A DNA stretch of 64,000 nt, from contig OX465596.1 of assembly GCA_950022295.1 (NCBI GenBank), forward strand, positions 1,426,001-1,490,000, read 5' to 3'. The stretch is from Bromus sterilis (lineage: Eukaryota > Streptophyta > Magnoliopsida > Poales > Poaceae). The position numbers and the translations under genes were made by a program. Each line of letters opens with the position of its first letter. The first letter of the stretch is position 1. The notes under the pieces are model-generated. The model had not been told where the DNA came from, searched no databases, and worked only from the letters and a program-made list of their open reading frames with translations. This document shows positions 21,044 through 30,722 of this stretch, in pieces.

Positions 21044-22941
21044 ATGGCGTCACGCATCGCCACTCGCCTCCTCCGCCGCTGCAGCCCTGTAAGTACCTCA
21101 TCTCTCTCTCTCTCTCTCCCCCCCCCCCCTCCCCCCCTAACCGAAGCACGGTAGCTACTAGGGTTCGCCTGATTTGCTCGTGCGATTTTGGAATTCCGAG
21201 GGGAAAAGGGGATTTAGGGTTTGCGCGGGGGGTCCATGCGTCGATGCGACGGGTCCGATTCGTTTTTGCGGGCTGGGGGATCTCTTATTGATTGATTGCG
21301 TTCGGCTCCAGCGTAATCAGTTTTAATTTTGAATAGGGTGGGATCTCATACCAGAGTAGTCCAGTTACCGAGCAATCTAAACAAACACGATTGAACGTTA
21401 TATTATCCATTGCCACCGTTATCGAATGGCGTTACCAACCAAACATTTCCTTAGGTTATAAACAGGAGCCATGCCCCCGGTTTCATTTCAATGAAATCAA
21501 ACCAACAGACACCAGTATGATCCACTGGTCTCAAACCAAGAGCAGAGTACCAGTAATTTTATTACAGACCAAATTCAAACTAACAGCAAAGATGCAGCAA
21601 CTGAATCTAAAACAGCAATCTATCTAGTGTTGCCCAACATCACTGTCAACAAGATCAACAGCAGTAGAAGCTCTCATGGTCTTCAGTGGGGGGCCAGCCA
21701 ATCTCGCCATAGGTGACCAGCAAATCTCCAGGGGCGACACTGGGCTACCCGTGCTCTCCTTGGTAGTTCCCAGCTTCACTGGCGAAGAGAAGCAGTTTCT
21801 GGAGTCCAGGGTGGCTTTCAGGCTGTCTTTCAGCCACCCAGGATCAACAATGGTTGCCTAATGAGGGCCTCCACCATGTTGACAAAGCTCTCCAGTCTCT
21901 CCTTGCAGATTTCTGTAGAGAGTGTCATCCAGTACCTGAGTGTTCTCAACATTTCTCTCCACACCTGAGTCATGGAGATCCAAACTACATTATTAAAGAT
22001 CATAGAGTTTCTGTGTTTCCACAGACTCCACATGACAACAGATGTTACTAGATTAATAGCTGCATTCCTATTCTTAGATAACCAGAATTTAGCTACTGAT
22101 TCAAAACAATCTCCTATTGCAATTCTAAAAGCACTGCTTACAACGGCCCAAATGTTTCTGGCAACAATGCAATCAAAAATCAAATGGTGCACAGATTCAT
22201 TTTCACAACAGTAGACACAATCTAGAGGTTTGACAATATGCCTTTTCTTTAGATTGTCTCTGTCCATAAAAATGTCTCCGCAGAATATGCAAGCACGCGT
22301 ATTTTTACTTTCTGATGTTATCTTTTAGTGCTCACTGTTTCGATTTACTTATTTACAGACACTAGGCCTCCTGAGGAGCTATACGCATGTCAGAAACTAC
22401 ACCACTCAACTTTCAGGTTATTAGCTCAACAACCGCTACTTGGATTTTGATCGCGGGTTAACCACCCATGACTCTAAATACCTCTCAACTGTCTCCAGGT
22501 CTTATTCCAGTTGCTCCCCAAAGCTCAAAGGTGACAAGGTAAGTTGTAACCTCTCTACTTAGTTGTATCCTGTATTCCTGTAGAGGCATTCTTGATAATT
22601 TCATCGTTTTTTATCATCATTCCAGACGTTGTTAGATATTTTGACATGTTGAGCGTTGACACATGAACTAGTTACTGACAGTCATTTCTTTCAAATTTTC
22701 AGAAGGAACTATTACTTCCAAAATGCCTCTCCTTACCAACTCTGGAGTAGGTCTTTTGCATCAGAGAATGGTAATAATGGCAGCTGTTTTTTTTAATTAT
22801 ATTCAACACTCTTAAGTTGCTCCTTGGGATGTGCTAATTCATTCTTGTTGTTTCTTCTCTAGGAGACAAGTTTGAAGCTGTTGTACCTTTCATGGGTGAA
22901 TCTGTAACTGATGGAACTCTTGCTAATTTCTTAAAGAGTAT

Positions 22942-22983
<42 letters not shown>

Positions 22984-25201
22984 ATCTTGAGTGAAGCCAT
23001 CTGTATTCTCCTATTGACCCTTCTTCAACACAGAACCTGGCGATAGAGTTGAGGCTGATGAGGCCATAGCTCAGATTGAAACTGATAAGGTTTGGTGCCT
23101 CTCTTAATCATTACTATAAATCTCTATCAAGTCTAGTCCATATGATTTGTAATATAAAACATACTTTTTTCCTTCGTTTTCCAGGTCACCATAGATGTTT
23201 CTAGTCCTGAAGCTGGGGTTATTGAAAAGGTGGATAATGTTTCTCTTTTTGGCTTCCAATTGTTCTTCTTATCATGGTCTGCCTCTACTGAAGCTGTAGC
23301 GAAATTTCTTTCTTAATGCTATTGCCTTTCAGTTAATTGCTAGTGAAGGTGATACGGTTACTCCAGGCACCATAGTTGCTATCGTATCAAAGTCTGCAGC
23401 ACCGGCTGAAACACATGTTGCCCCATCTGAGGAGGCGACCCAAAAAGAATCACCTCGAGCAAAAGCTGAAGAGAAATCACCAAAAGTAGAACCTCCCAAG
23501 AAGCAAGCAACAAAGCCAACACCTTCAAAAACCTCCCCTACAGAACCACAGCTCCCTCCAAAAGAACGAGAGCGCCGCGTAAGGCTAATCCTCTTGACTT
23601 AAAGTTGCAAAGATGCATGGAATCAGTTTTAACAGGACTTGCCCTTAATTTTTTACAATGGTAACTGCAGGTGCCAATGCCCAGGCTCAGGAAACGCATT
23701 GCCAACCGTTTGAAGGATTCCCAGAACACATTTGCAATGCTGACCACATTCAATGAAGTTGACATGTAAGCGTGTTGATGATCTTTTTTTTCTTCTTCTT
23801 TAACATTAGTTCATGTGGTAATGACCACATTCAATTAAGTTACATGTTATCATGTTGGTAATATTAATTCTTATTTAATTAACATTGGTTCATGTGGTGT
23901 GCTATCGTGTTAGATTTCACTTTCGTCTTATCTTTTGTTGTTACTCTTGTGGTATCCATGCTTCACTGTACAACTGTTAAACATGGTGAGCTGGTGACAT
24001 TTGGTCCCCATCTGGCATATTTGGAGGTCTTTAAGGATTTAACTACACTATGTTAGGGCGCATGCTACTATATGATTACTGGTTCAACATCCAACTTAGT
24101 ACTATTACAATGCAGATGCCACTATATAATGATTTATATAGGAGTGCTGACAGAAATGTCTACTTGTATTCCTGACCAAAATAATAATGGATATCAGTAC
24201 GTGATTCAGCATATGCTCACCTTTTTGTACATAGGAACTTAATCAACCATGTTATTTTTCACTATCAAGTATCAATTGTTATTAAGATAACTTGGAAGTG
24301 TAGATATTGTTATCACTTCTTTACTGTTTATATTATAATGCAGGACCAATTTGATGAAGCTACGGTCTGATTATAAAGATGAGTTTGTCAAGAAGCATGG
24401 TGTCAAACTGGGTCTGATGTCTTGCTTTGTCAAGGTACTGTCTAATTTATGCAACACCAATTTATTGCTGATTTTATTCAGTTGTGCTGATTCTGTTTGG
24501 CTTTCGCAGGCAGCTGTTTCTGGACTTCAGAACCAGCCAATCGTGAATGCTGTCATTGACGGTGATGACATCATATACAGAGACTATGTTGACGTTAGTG
24601 TTGCTGTTGGCACTTCCAAGGTATTACAATAACAAATAGTTGTCAACTTGCATACCTTCCCTACTTTGAGGGCTATTATCTCTCACTGATAAAGCAAATC
24701 TCATATATTTCAGGGTCTTGTGGTGCCGGTTATCCGAGATGCTGATACAATGAACTTTGCTGACATCGAGAAAGGGATAAACAACCTTGCAAAGAAGGCT
24801 ACTGAGGGGGCGCTGTCAATTGACGAGATGGCAGGAGGAACATTCACCATCTCCAATGGTGGTGTCTATGGAAGCCTTATTAGCACACCTATCATCAACC
24901 CACCGCAGGTACCGTTGCTTTTCTTGTCCTCTCCGGTGCTCAGCAAAACCTCTTGAGATACATTTCATAGCAGATACTTATCCGAAACACAATGTCATGG
25001 CTATTGCAGTCAGCGATTCTTGGGATGCATTCCATTGTGCAACGCCCTGTGGTTGTGGATGGCAGCATCCTCGCGAGGCCGATGATGTACCTCGCGCTAA
25101 CGTACGACCACAGGCTGATCGATGGCAGAGAGGCTGTCTACTTCCTGCGCCGCATCAAGGACGTCGTGGAAGACCCACGGAAGCTGCTCCTTGACATATG
25201 A
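21044..25201 (+). CDS. DLST: Dihydrolipoyl succinyltransferase, E2 of 2-oxoglutarate dehydrogenase complex, 438 aa
   Basis: Thirteen exons: 21044-21088, 22359-22416, 22499-22538, 22703-22770, 22863-22937, 23034-23089, 23185-23229, 23333-23578, 23671-23765, 24344-24434, 24510-24620, 24714-24908, 25010-25201. All introns are GT-AG, phases agree, total 1,317 nt. E2 moves the succinyl group from the E1-bound intermediate via lipoamide to CoA in the mitochondrial matrix (TCA cycle). Residues 1-70 are an Arg/Ser-rich transit peptide (MASRIATRLLRRCS). A lipoyl domain follows (from VVPFMGESV), with lipoyl-lysine K114 in QIETDK. Residues ~147-210 are a Pro/Lys/Ala linker. The catalytic domain runs 212-438 with active-site H409 and D413 in TYDHRLIDG. 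A peripheral-subunit-binding domain is not evident, as usual for eukaryotic OGDC E2. Length and motifs indicate an intact gene. Confidence 0.96.
21089..22358 (+). other. Intron 1 of the E2 gene
   Basis: A 1,270-bp first intron starting GTAAGTACC and ending TTTACAG. It opens with a (CT)n/poly-C tract (about 21102-21138) and contains an antisense LINE fragment over most of its second half. The remaining ~300 bp show no gene. Confidence 0.85.
21460..22300 (-). mobile_element. 5'-truncated LINE fragment in intron 1
   Basis: The minus strand carries an open 145-codon stretch (22267-21830) for the zinc-binding/RNase-H-like end of a LINE: CIFCGDIFMDRDNLKKRH, then CVYCCENESVHHLIFDC (Cys-His zinc motif) and a W-rich tail. 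Below 21829 is a LINE-type 3' untranslated region reading, on the minus strand, AATAAAATTACTGGTACTC and ending near GGGGGCATGGCTCCTG at about 21460. It is antisense to the host gene, so its polyadenylation signals point away from E2 transcription. Confidence 0.75.
22943..22982 (+). repeat. (CT)20 microsatellite beside the exon 5 splice donor
   Basis: Forty bases of uninterrupted CT begin five bases after the exon 5 donor (exon end 22937, intron starts GTATG). The intron is only 96 bp, so the tract fills over 40% of it. Confidence 0.95.
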
Positions 25202-25574
25202 TAAACTCCATGTACCGATCTCCCTTCACTGCAAGTGCTTTGCACTTGTCTGGAAAATAATACTGTGCAAAATTTTGACTGATACAAAGAGTTGCGACCT
25301 TCTCAGTAAGGACGAGTTTGAGTTGAGGATATGATAACGTGTTTGACCAACCGTTTCTTGAGAGCTTCAGGGTGTACTTCCTGAAACAATTTTCTTTAAT
25401 TTTCAATGCAAGAGCAATAGATATATGGAGCCCTTTTGGTTAACGTTTCTTGAACGCATGGCCCTTGCTGTGTCTATTTGACGGTGTTATACTTCTCATG
25501 TGAGATAAATACTATGGTTTTTCTTTAACATTAGTGTGTTATGCTATGCTCATGTTCTTTGTAGTTCCTCTACA
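25202..25574 (+). other. 3' untranslated and flanking region of the E2 gene
   Basis: AT-rich sequence after the TGA, with AAATAATA at about 25255 and AATAGATATAT near 25410 as possible poly-A signals. No gene seen. Confidence 0.5.
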
Positions 25575-25771
25575 GGTCAGTTCTTTTGGCGGCTTCTCCC
25601 AGAAGCTACCCTCCCCCCGGCTTTTTTGAGAAGCCGTCCCAAAAAGTTAGGAAGGCTTTCGGAATGGCTTAACACAGGGCATTCCGAAAGCCTCCCTAAC
25701 TTTTTAGGGCGGCTTCTCAGAGAAGCTGGGGGAAAGGCAGCTTCTGGGAGAAGTCATCAAAAGAACTGACC
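25575..25771. mobile_element. 197-bp palindromic MITE
   Basis: The two halves are inverted copies over almost the entire length: left GGTCAGTTCTTTTGGCGGCT, right arm reverse complement GGTCAGTTCTTTTGATGACT, meeting near GGCTTTCGGAATG/CATTCCGAAAGCC with a ~14-bp loop (GCTTAACACAGGG region). No clear target duplication. Transcribed, it would fold into a ~90-bp hairpin. The superfamily is not assignable by eye. Confidence 0.8.
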
Positions 25772-26024
25772 GTTTAGGCAGAAACTGTCTCGCGATGTGA
25801 TGGCTCTTGAGCCACCCAGGCTAGCACAATTCATTTCTCTTGGGCGCACCGCCGCCCAGCTCACCTCGAGGGGACCTGCTCTCCCGCTCCTCTTCTATGC
25901 CATGGGTACGCTCCAAAGTGCTAATTTAGCCCTTGGCGTTGCTGGCGGACCATAGACCTTGACAATCTTATGATGTCGTTCCTTATAAAAACAACCCTAG
26001 CCCCCCCCTTCCCCTTGCGCGATC
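25772..26024. other. Unassigned promoter-like sequence
   Basis: Contains TTATAAAAACAACCC (about 25982) followed by C-rich sequence, resembling a plant promoter and 5' leader. No open frame of note follows. It is the unduplicated left neighbour of the tandem duplication. Confidence 0.4.
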
Positions 26025-26229
26025 GAGTGCACTCTACCACCTCCCACTCAACTTCCAACCCCTTGCACCGGCCCCGATTTTCCTCTCCTCCTCCAGCTTC
26101 GATGGAGTACCTAAGCGTGATTCGCTGGCCCCCATGAACCCCCACTCACCTCCTCATGCACTCTACACTAAAACATCCTTCTAACATCTCTTCCTCATCA
26201 AGTTTTTATCGAGGAGGCCCCTAGGAGAA

Positions 26230-26560
26230 AGTGAAAAAGTGGCACAACAAAAGAATTTTGAAACGGTAATTTAACATTGGTGATAAAGTTTTGTTGTATA
26301 GATCTCGTTTCAGGTTTTCTTCAGGTAAACTACTTTTCAGGTGGGAAGGACCGTACCTCGTTGAAGATGTTTACCACTCCGCTGCGATCAAGATTAACAA
26401 CTTTGAAGGCACCAAACCACAAGTCGTGAACGGGCAAAGACTCAAGCATTACATGGCGGGAGATCCTGTTAATGTGGAGGTGGACGTGATACAAGTTATG
26501 ACTCATGACGAACATATTGAAGCAATGTATCAGACGCGGGTAGAACCAGAAAGGGAGTAA
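26230..26560 (+). pseudogene. Retroelement integrase C-terminal fragment, copy 1
   Basis: Codons KWHNKRILKR then a TAA (about 26270), then FNIGDKVLLYRSRFRFSSGK, FRWEGPYLVEDVYHSAAIKI and RLKHYMAGDPV to a stop at 26560. The fold GDKVLLY...GK...RWEGPY is the SH3-like integrase C-terminus of Athila-type gypsy pol. Copy 2 has GAA/Glu where copy 1 has the stop (GGGAATTT versus GGTAATTT). Confidence 0.8.
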
Positions 26561-26871
26561 GAAAACTTAATATAAAGGTCAAAAAAGTTCCGTATTATCA
26601 GTTTTTGGGAAATTAGAAAAATTCAGAACCAAAGTAGAACCAAAGACGAGCTCCCGGTGGGCCAGGAGTGCACTCTACCACCTCCCACTCAACTTCCAAC
26701 CCCCTGCACCAGCCCCGATTTTCCTCTCCTCCTCCAGCTTCGATTGAGTACCTAAGCGTGATTCGCTGGCCCCCATGAACCCCCGCTCACCTCCTCATGC
26801 ACTCTACACTAAAACATCCCTCTAACATCTCTTCCTCGTCAAGTTTTTATCGAGGAGGCCCCTAGGAGAAA

Positions 26872-27201
26872 GTGAAAAAGTGGCACAACAAAAGAATTTT
26901 GAAACGGGAATTTAACATTGGTGATAAAGTTTTGTTGTATAGATCTCATTTCAGGTTTTCTTCAGGTAAACTGCTTTTCAGGTGGGAAGGATCGTACCTC
27001 GTTGAAGATGTTTACCACTCCGCTGCGATCAAGATTAACAACTTTGAAGGCACCAGACCACAAGTCGTGAACGGGAAAAGACTCAAGCATTACATGGCGG
27101 AAGATCCTGTTAATGCGGAGGTGGACATGATACAAGTTATGACTCATGACGAACATATTGAAGCAATGTATCAGACGCCAGCAGAACCAGAAAGGGAATA
27201 G
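26872..27201 (+). pseudogene. Retroelement integrase C-terminal fragment, copy 2
   Basis: The same fragment as copy 1 without the early stop: MKKWHNKRILKREFNIGDKV through RLKHYMAEDPVNAEVDMI to a natural-looking stop at 27201, 109 codons. The catalytic core of integrase and all upstream pol domains are absent, so this is only a piece. Differences from copy 1 are mostly conservative (R/H, P/S, K/R, G/E). Confidence 0.8.
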
Positions 27202-27321
27202 GTACATAGTATAGTAAGAAAACTTCATATAAAGGTCAGAAAAGTTCTGTATTATCAGTTTTGGGAAAATTAGAAAATTCAGAACCGAAGTAGAACCGAA
27301 GACGAGCTCTCGGTGGGCCAG

Positions 27322-28353
27322 GTGCCCTGGTGGCGCGGCCTGCCCCCTGGTCGCCTGGGCCACCAGGAGTCCGCCTCCGACTTCTCCTTTGGTGTTTTAC
27401 CTTCCTTTTGTTGCGGAAATTTTTGATGTATATTTTTCCGGATCGTCCCGGCTCTGTATCTCGCGATTCCGCGGTTTTTTGTTTCCGATATGTTCTTGCC
27501 AGGAAAGTTTTCAGCAAAACCTAGGTGCCATGTCTTCCCCAAGTTCGCCCAAGGATACGTTCCCCCGCAACGTCATCAACCCTCATCTTGCGGAGGTGAG
27601 GAGGCATCCTCAAACCCTTTGGGTGGAGGACGACGGCCTTCACAAAGAAGATCTAAAAGGACCTGTCAAGGAGGGGAGCACCAAATCAAGACTAGAAGAA
27701 GTAGAATAAGAAGTTTTCAAGTACAAGAATATGATTGAGCGCAGTGTTGAGGCCAACATCGACATCATCGCCGAGCTCAAGGAAAAATATGAGAAGGAGA
27801 TGAAAGAAGTATGGAAGACTCTTTCTGCTATGGAAGAGAAGATGTTTGAGCTCCAAGGGCAGATCTATGATTTGCACAATCGAAACTATGAGTATGAACT
27901 AAAGTTTCTGCTCATGAGCACGACTGCTAGCTGCGGGATCCTGGAGACAGAGGAGTCTTGCATGGATGGGAGACCCATGCCATGGAAGTTTTTTGCGAAG
28001 GCACATATCAACTCTCCCAAAAAGGACCAAGATTGAAATCTTCATTGGGTAATGGCACTCCCTTAGCTTGTTCCAAGCTTGGGAGAGTAGCCCGATATCT
28101 TCAATTTTACCCTTTATCTTTTTATGGTCTAGTCAAGTGTCATATCATGTCTAGGGAAGTTATCTTATGAAATAGTTGTTTGCATTGAGGTATTTCACTC
28201 CTTCATGAGTGAATCTTGTATCCGTGAGTGTGCAGTTGTCTATGATGAAATATTGAGTTTATCAAGTTTTTTTCGCTGCACTTGGTATTCTTTCCACACA
28301 ATCGACCTTATATGTTGATCCTTATGGGAGTATTGATCTTTTATCAGGTATGG
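27322..28353 (+). mobile_element. Athila-type 3' region with coiled-coil ORF, cut by the Tat element
   Basis: It continues the plus-strand retroelement after the integrase fragments. A frame starting MSSPSSPKDTFPRNVINPHL at 27531 runs, with one TAG at 27707-27709, to 28036. Its second half (NMIERSVEANIDIIAELKEKYEKEM...) is Lys/Glu-rich with heptad spacing, so a coiled coil is likely. This is the extra post-pol ORF seen in some Triticeae gypsy elements; its function is unknown. Sequence from 28037 to 28353 is non-coding. The element's 3' LTR is missing because the Tat LTR starts at 28354. Confidence 0.6.
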
Positions 28354-29103
28354 TGTCGGGGGAATGACCCCCGGGTAGGGTCACCCAGCGGAAATAGTTC
28401 ATCAAAGCAAAGATCACCGACCTAATGGTCACTGATCTAATCAAGGCCGAGCTAAACAAGAGTAACCAAGAAATGGGCCGAACTGTTCCAACTGAGGGCC
28501 GATTGCCCCGGAGAAGGCGCAATCGGCCTCATCTAGGAGCATCCGGCCGAAGTAAGACGAGCAGCATCCGATCAGAGGTCCAGGTCGGGCACCTGGTACA
28601 AGAGCATTCAATGCGTAATCCCTGAAGATCGGGACTGTCAGAGGCGTGCGGTCTCCTCCAGCGCCGATCACGCGGACAGGCCGACATGCCTAAGTGTCTA
28701 GCCTCACTGTTCATTACCGAGGTCTACAGATAGCAGTATGGCGAGCCGCAAGTCTATGCCGGGTCATCCGGAGAAGCACGATGTTAGGTCCCTAGCCGAT
28801 CTGAGACAGACAGTTGGGCCCTTCCTCTTGTGTATTTACTTTTGTACTCCGGGCTCGGCCTATAAGAGCCCCGGGTACCCCTCCTGCGTGGGGGACGAGG
28901 GAGCAGTTATTACAATCTCACCCACCAGAGAGAGTGAGGAGAGAGTAGAGACCAGAGGCCCTCTTCTTCTTCCTTTCAAACAGCTCAAGGAGCATTCATT
29001 GTAGCCAGAGTTATTGCATATAGCTAGCTCGGCAGGACTAGGGGTGTTATCTCTACGGAGAGCCCCGAACCTGGGTACTTCGTGGTGTCTCACTGTGTGT
29101 TCC
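28354..29103 (+). repeat. 5' LTR of the Tat element (continues at 37389-37478)
   Basis: It starts TGTCGGGGGAATGACCCCCG and ends CGACGACA at 37478, directly before the primer site, giving 840 bp once the Athila-like element is removed. A TATA box (GGCCTATAAGAGCC) lies at about 28858. GGCCGAxx and GATCGGxx words recur across it. Confidence 0.8.
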
Positions 29104-30722
29104 TGATGGCTTCTCGCCCTTCGTTGGTTTCCCCAAGTGTAAGGTTGAGATGTAGTGCAGCAACAGTTTTCCCTCGGTGAAGATACCAAGGTTTGTCTCC
29201 AGCAGGACTCCAGAGATGATAAGTAGGTGTCAGCGGCGCAACTGACGCGGACCTGCACACAGACACAGATAACTTTGTTCCCAACTAAGTTCAGAGAGGT
29301 TGTCAATCTCTCCGGTCTTGTTGTTTACAAAGGATAAAACGCAAGGGATAATGATAGCAAATAAAAGCAGTAAAGTAAATGTAGCGTGGAAACAGTGATA
29401 GGATATGGACCGGGATACGTGATGTTCGCTAGTGATGTCTCTCTCCCAAAAGACGATAAAATTGCTATGCGAGGTAAACAAATTACAGAAAGGCAATTGA
29501 CAGGATTATGAACGCACCGCGATGCTAACTATGCTGCAAAAGAAAGGAAGAGGCTCAAAAGCACGGGCAGTACGCCAAAGTAAGTAGAACGAAATCCATC
29601 TGCATCTACTACTAATCATCCACCTTGAGATATCTATCCAGAACATATCGCTGGTATTAAGTTGCGAGCCCCACCCAAAGTGTAAACCCAAAGCAACAAA
29701 CAACTGCATTAAAAAGAACTCTGCGTAAAGTAAAAAATCCTTGTAACCGCGGTTACAAGCACCGTTGTTTTCCCCCTTGTGGAAACAGCACATCCCCTAG
29801 ACTCATGTTTCTGTCACTCAAGCGTGTCATCGGGGAGGCATGAACCCACAATCTAGCACAACGCTCCCTCTTGGAGTCACTACCTACTACTTGGCCAAAG
29901 CAATAAACAACAATGGAGAGCATGCAAGAATTACTTAGGAACAAAAATATAAGAGATAAAAACCAAATATATTACTCTATCACAATCTGAACATAATCTC
30001 ATAATCCATCAGATCCGATCAAACTCAACATAGCAATAGCAGAAATATTACAAAGGTGCCTCGATCATGTAGGGCAGCTCACGAGGTCTAAACAATGAAG
30101 ATCAAAGAGGGGAGGAGAACATCACATAGCTACTGATCACGGACCCATGGTCCAAGGAAAACTACTCACGAGACATCCGGGGAGCATCCATGGTGGAGAG
30201 GAGACTCCCGGAGGTCAATCCTCCCTCCGGCAGGGTGCCGGGAAGAGGTCTTCTGGTGCTCCCGATCTTGGAAGTGCGGCGGCGGCGGAACAGAGGCGAG
30301 TTCGCGGAATAGGGTTCTTGTTCTGGAGTTTTCCCGTGACGGGGGATAAATAGGCGAAGGGGGCAGCCAGAGGTGGACCAGGGGCCCCAGGCGCCCCCCC
30401 TGGCGCGGTCAGGGGTGGGGCCGCGCCGGGTGGCCGCCTGGGCCCCCCCTGGCCCCCCTCTGGCCCCTCCCGGGCTCTTCTGGAAGCTTCCTGTACGCTG
30501 ATTTTTCCTGTATTTTTTCCGGAATTTTTCTGGCACTTTTTATATGGGGGAAAACTGAAATAGAAAAACAGCAGAAAACAGGAACTGGCACTGGGGTGCA
30601 CTGAGTTAATAGGTTAGTCCAAATATGATTAAAAGTGTATGAAAGTGTATCTAGATCATAGCAATATCACACAAAACATGCATGGAGCAAGCAGAAATTA
30701 TAGATACGTTTTGGACGTATCA
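29104..30722 (-). repeat. 3' LTR of Athila-like element 2
   Basis: 1,619 bp, minus-strand start TGATACGTCCAAAACGTATC, preceded by the polypurine stretch AAGCTTGGGGATGT. Few substitutions against its partner are visible (for example ACTAAG versus ACGAAG near 29286 and CAACAG versus CAGCAG near 29160). Confidence 0.93.

Larger units (their letters stand above)
26025..27321 (+). repeat. Tandem duplication, period about 641 bp
   Basis: Copy 1 (26025-26665) and copy 2 (26666-about 27321) both start GAGTGCACTCTACCACCTCC and end in CGGTGGGCCAG. Each joins ~200 bp of non-retroelement sequence (including a short ATG frame, MEYLSVIRWPP, in copy 1) to a fragment of retroelement pol C-terminus. Copies differ by scattered substitutions and a ~14-bp indel (GTACATAGTATAG, only in copy 2). 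Confidence 0.9.
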
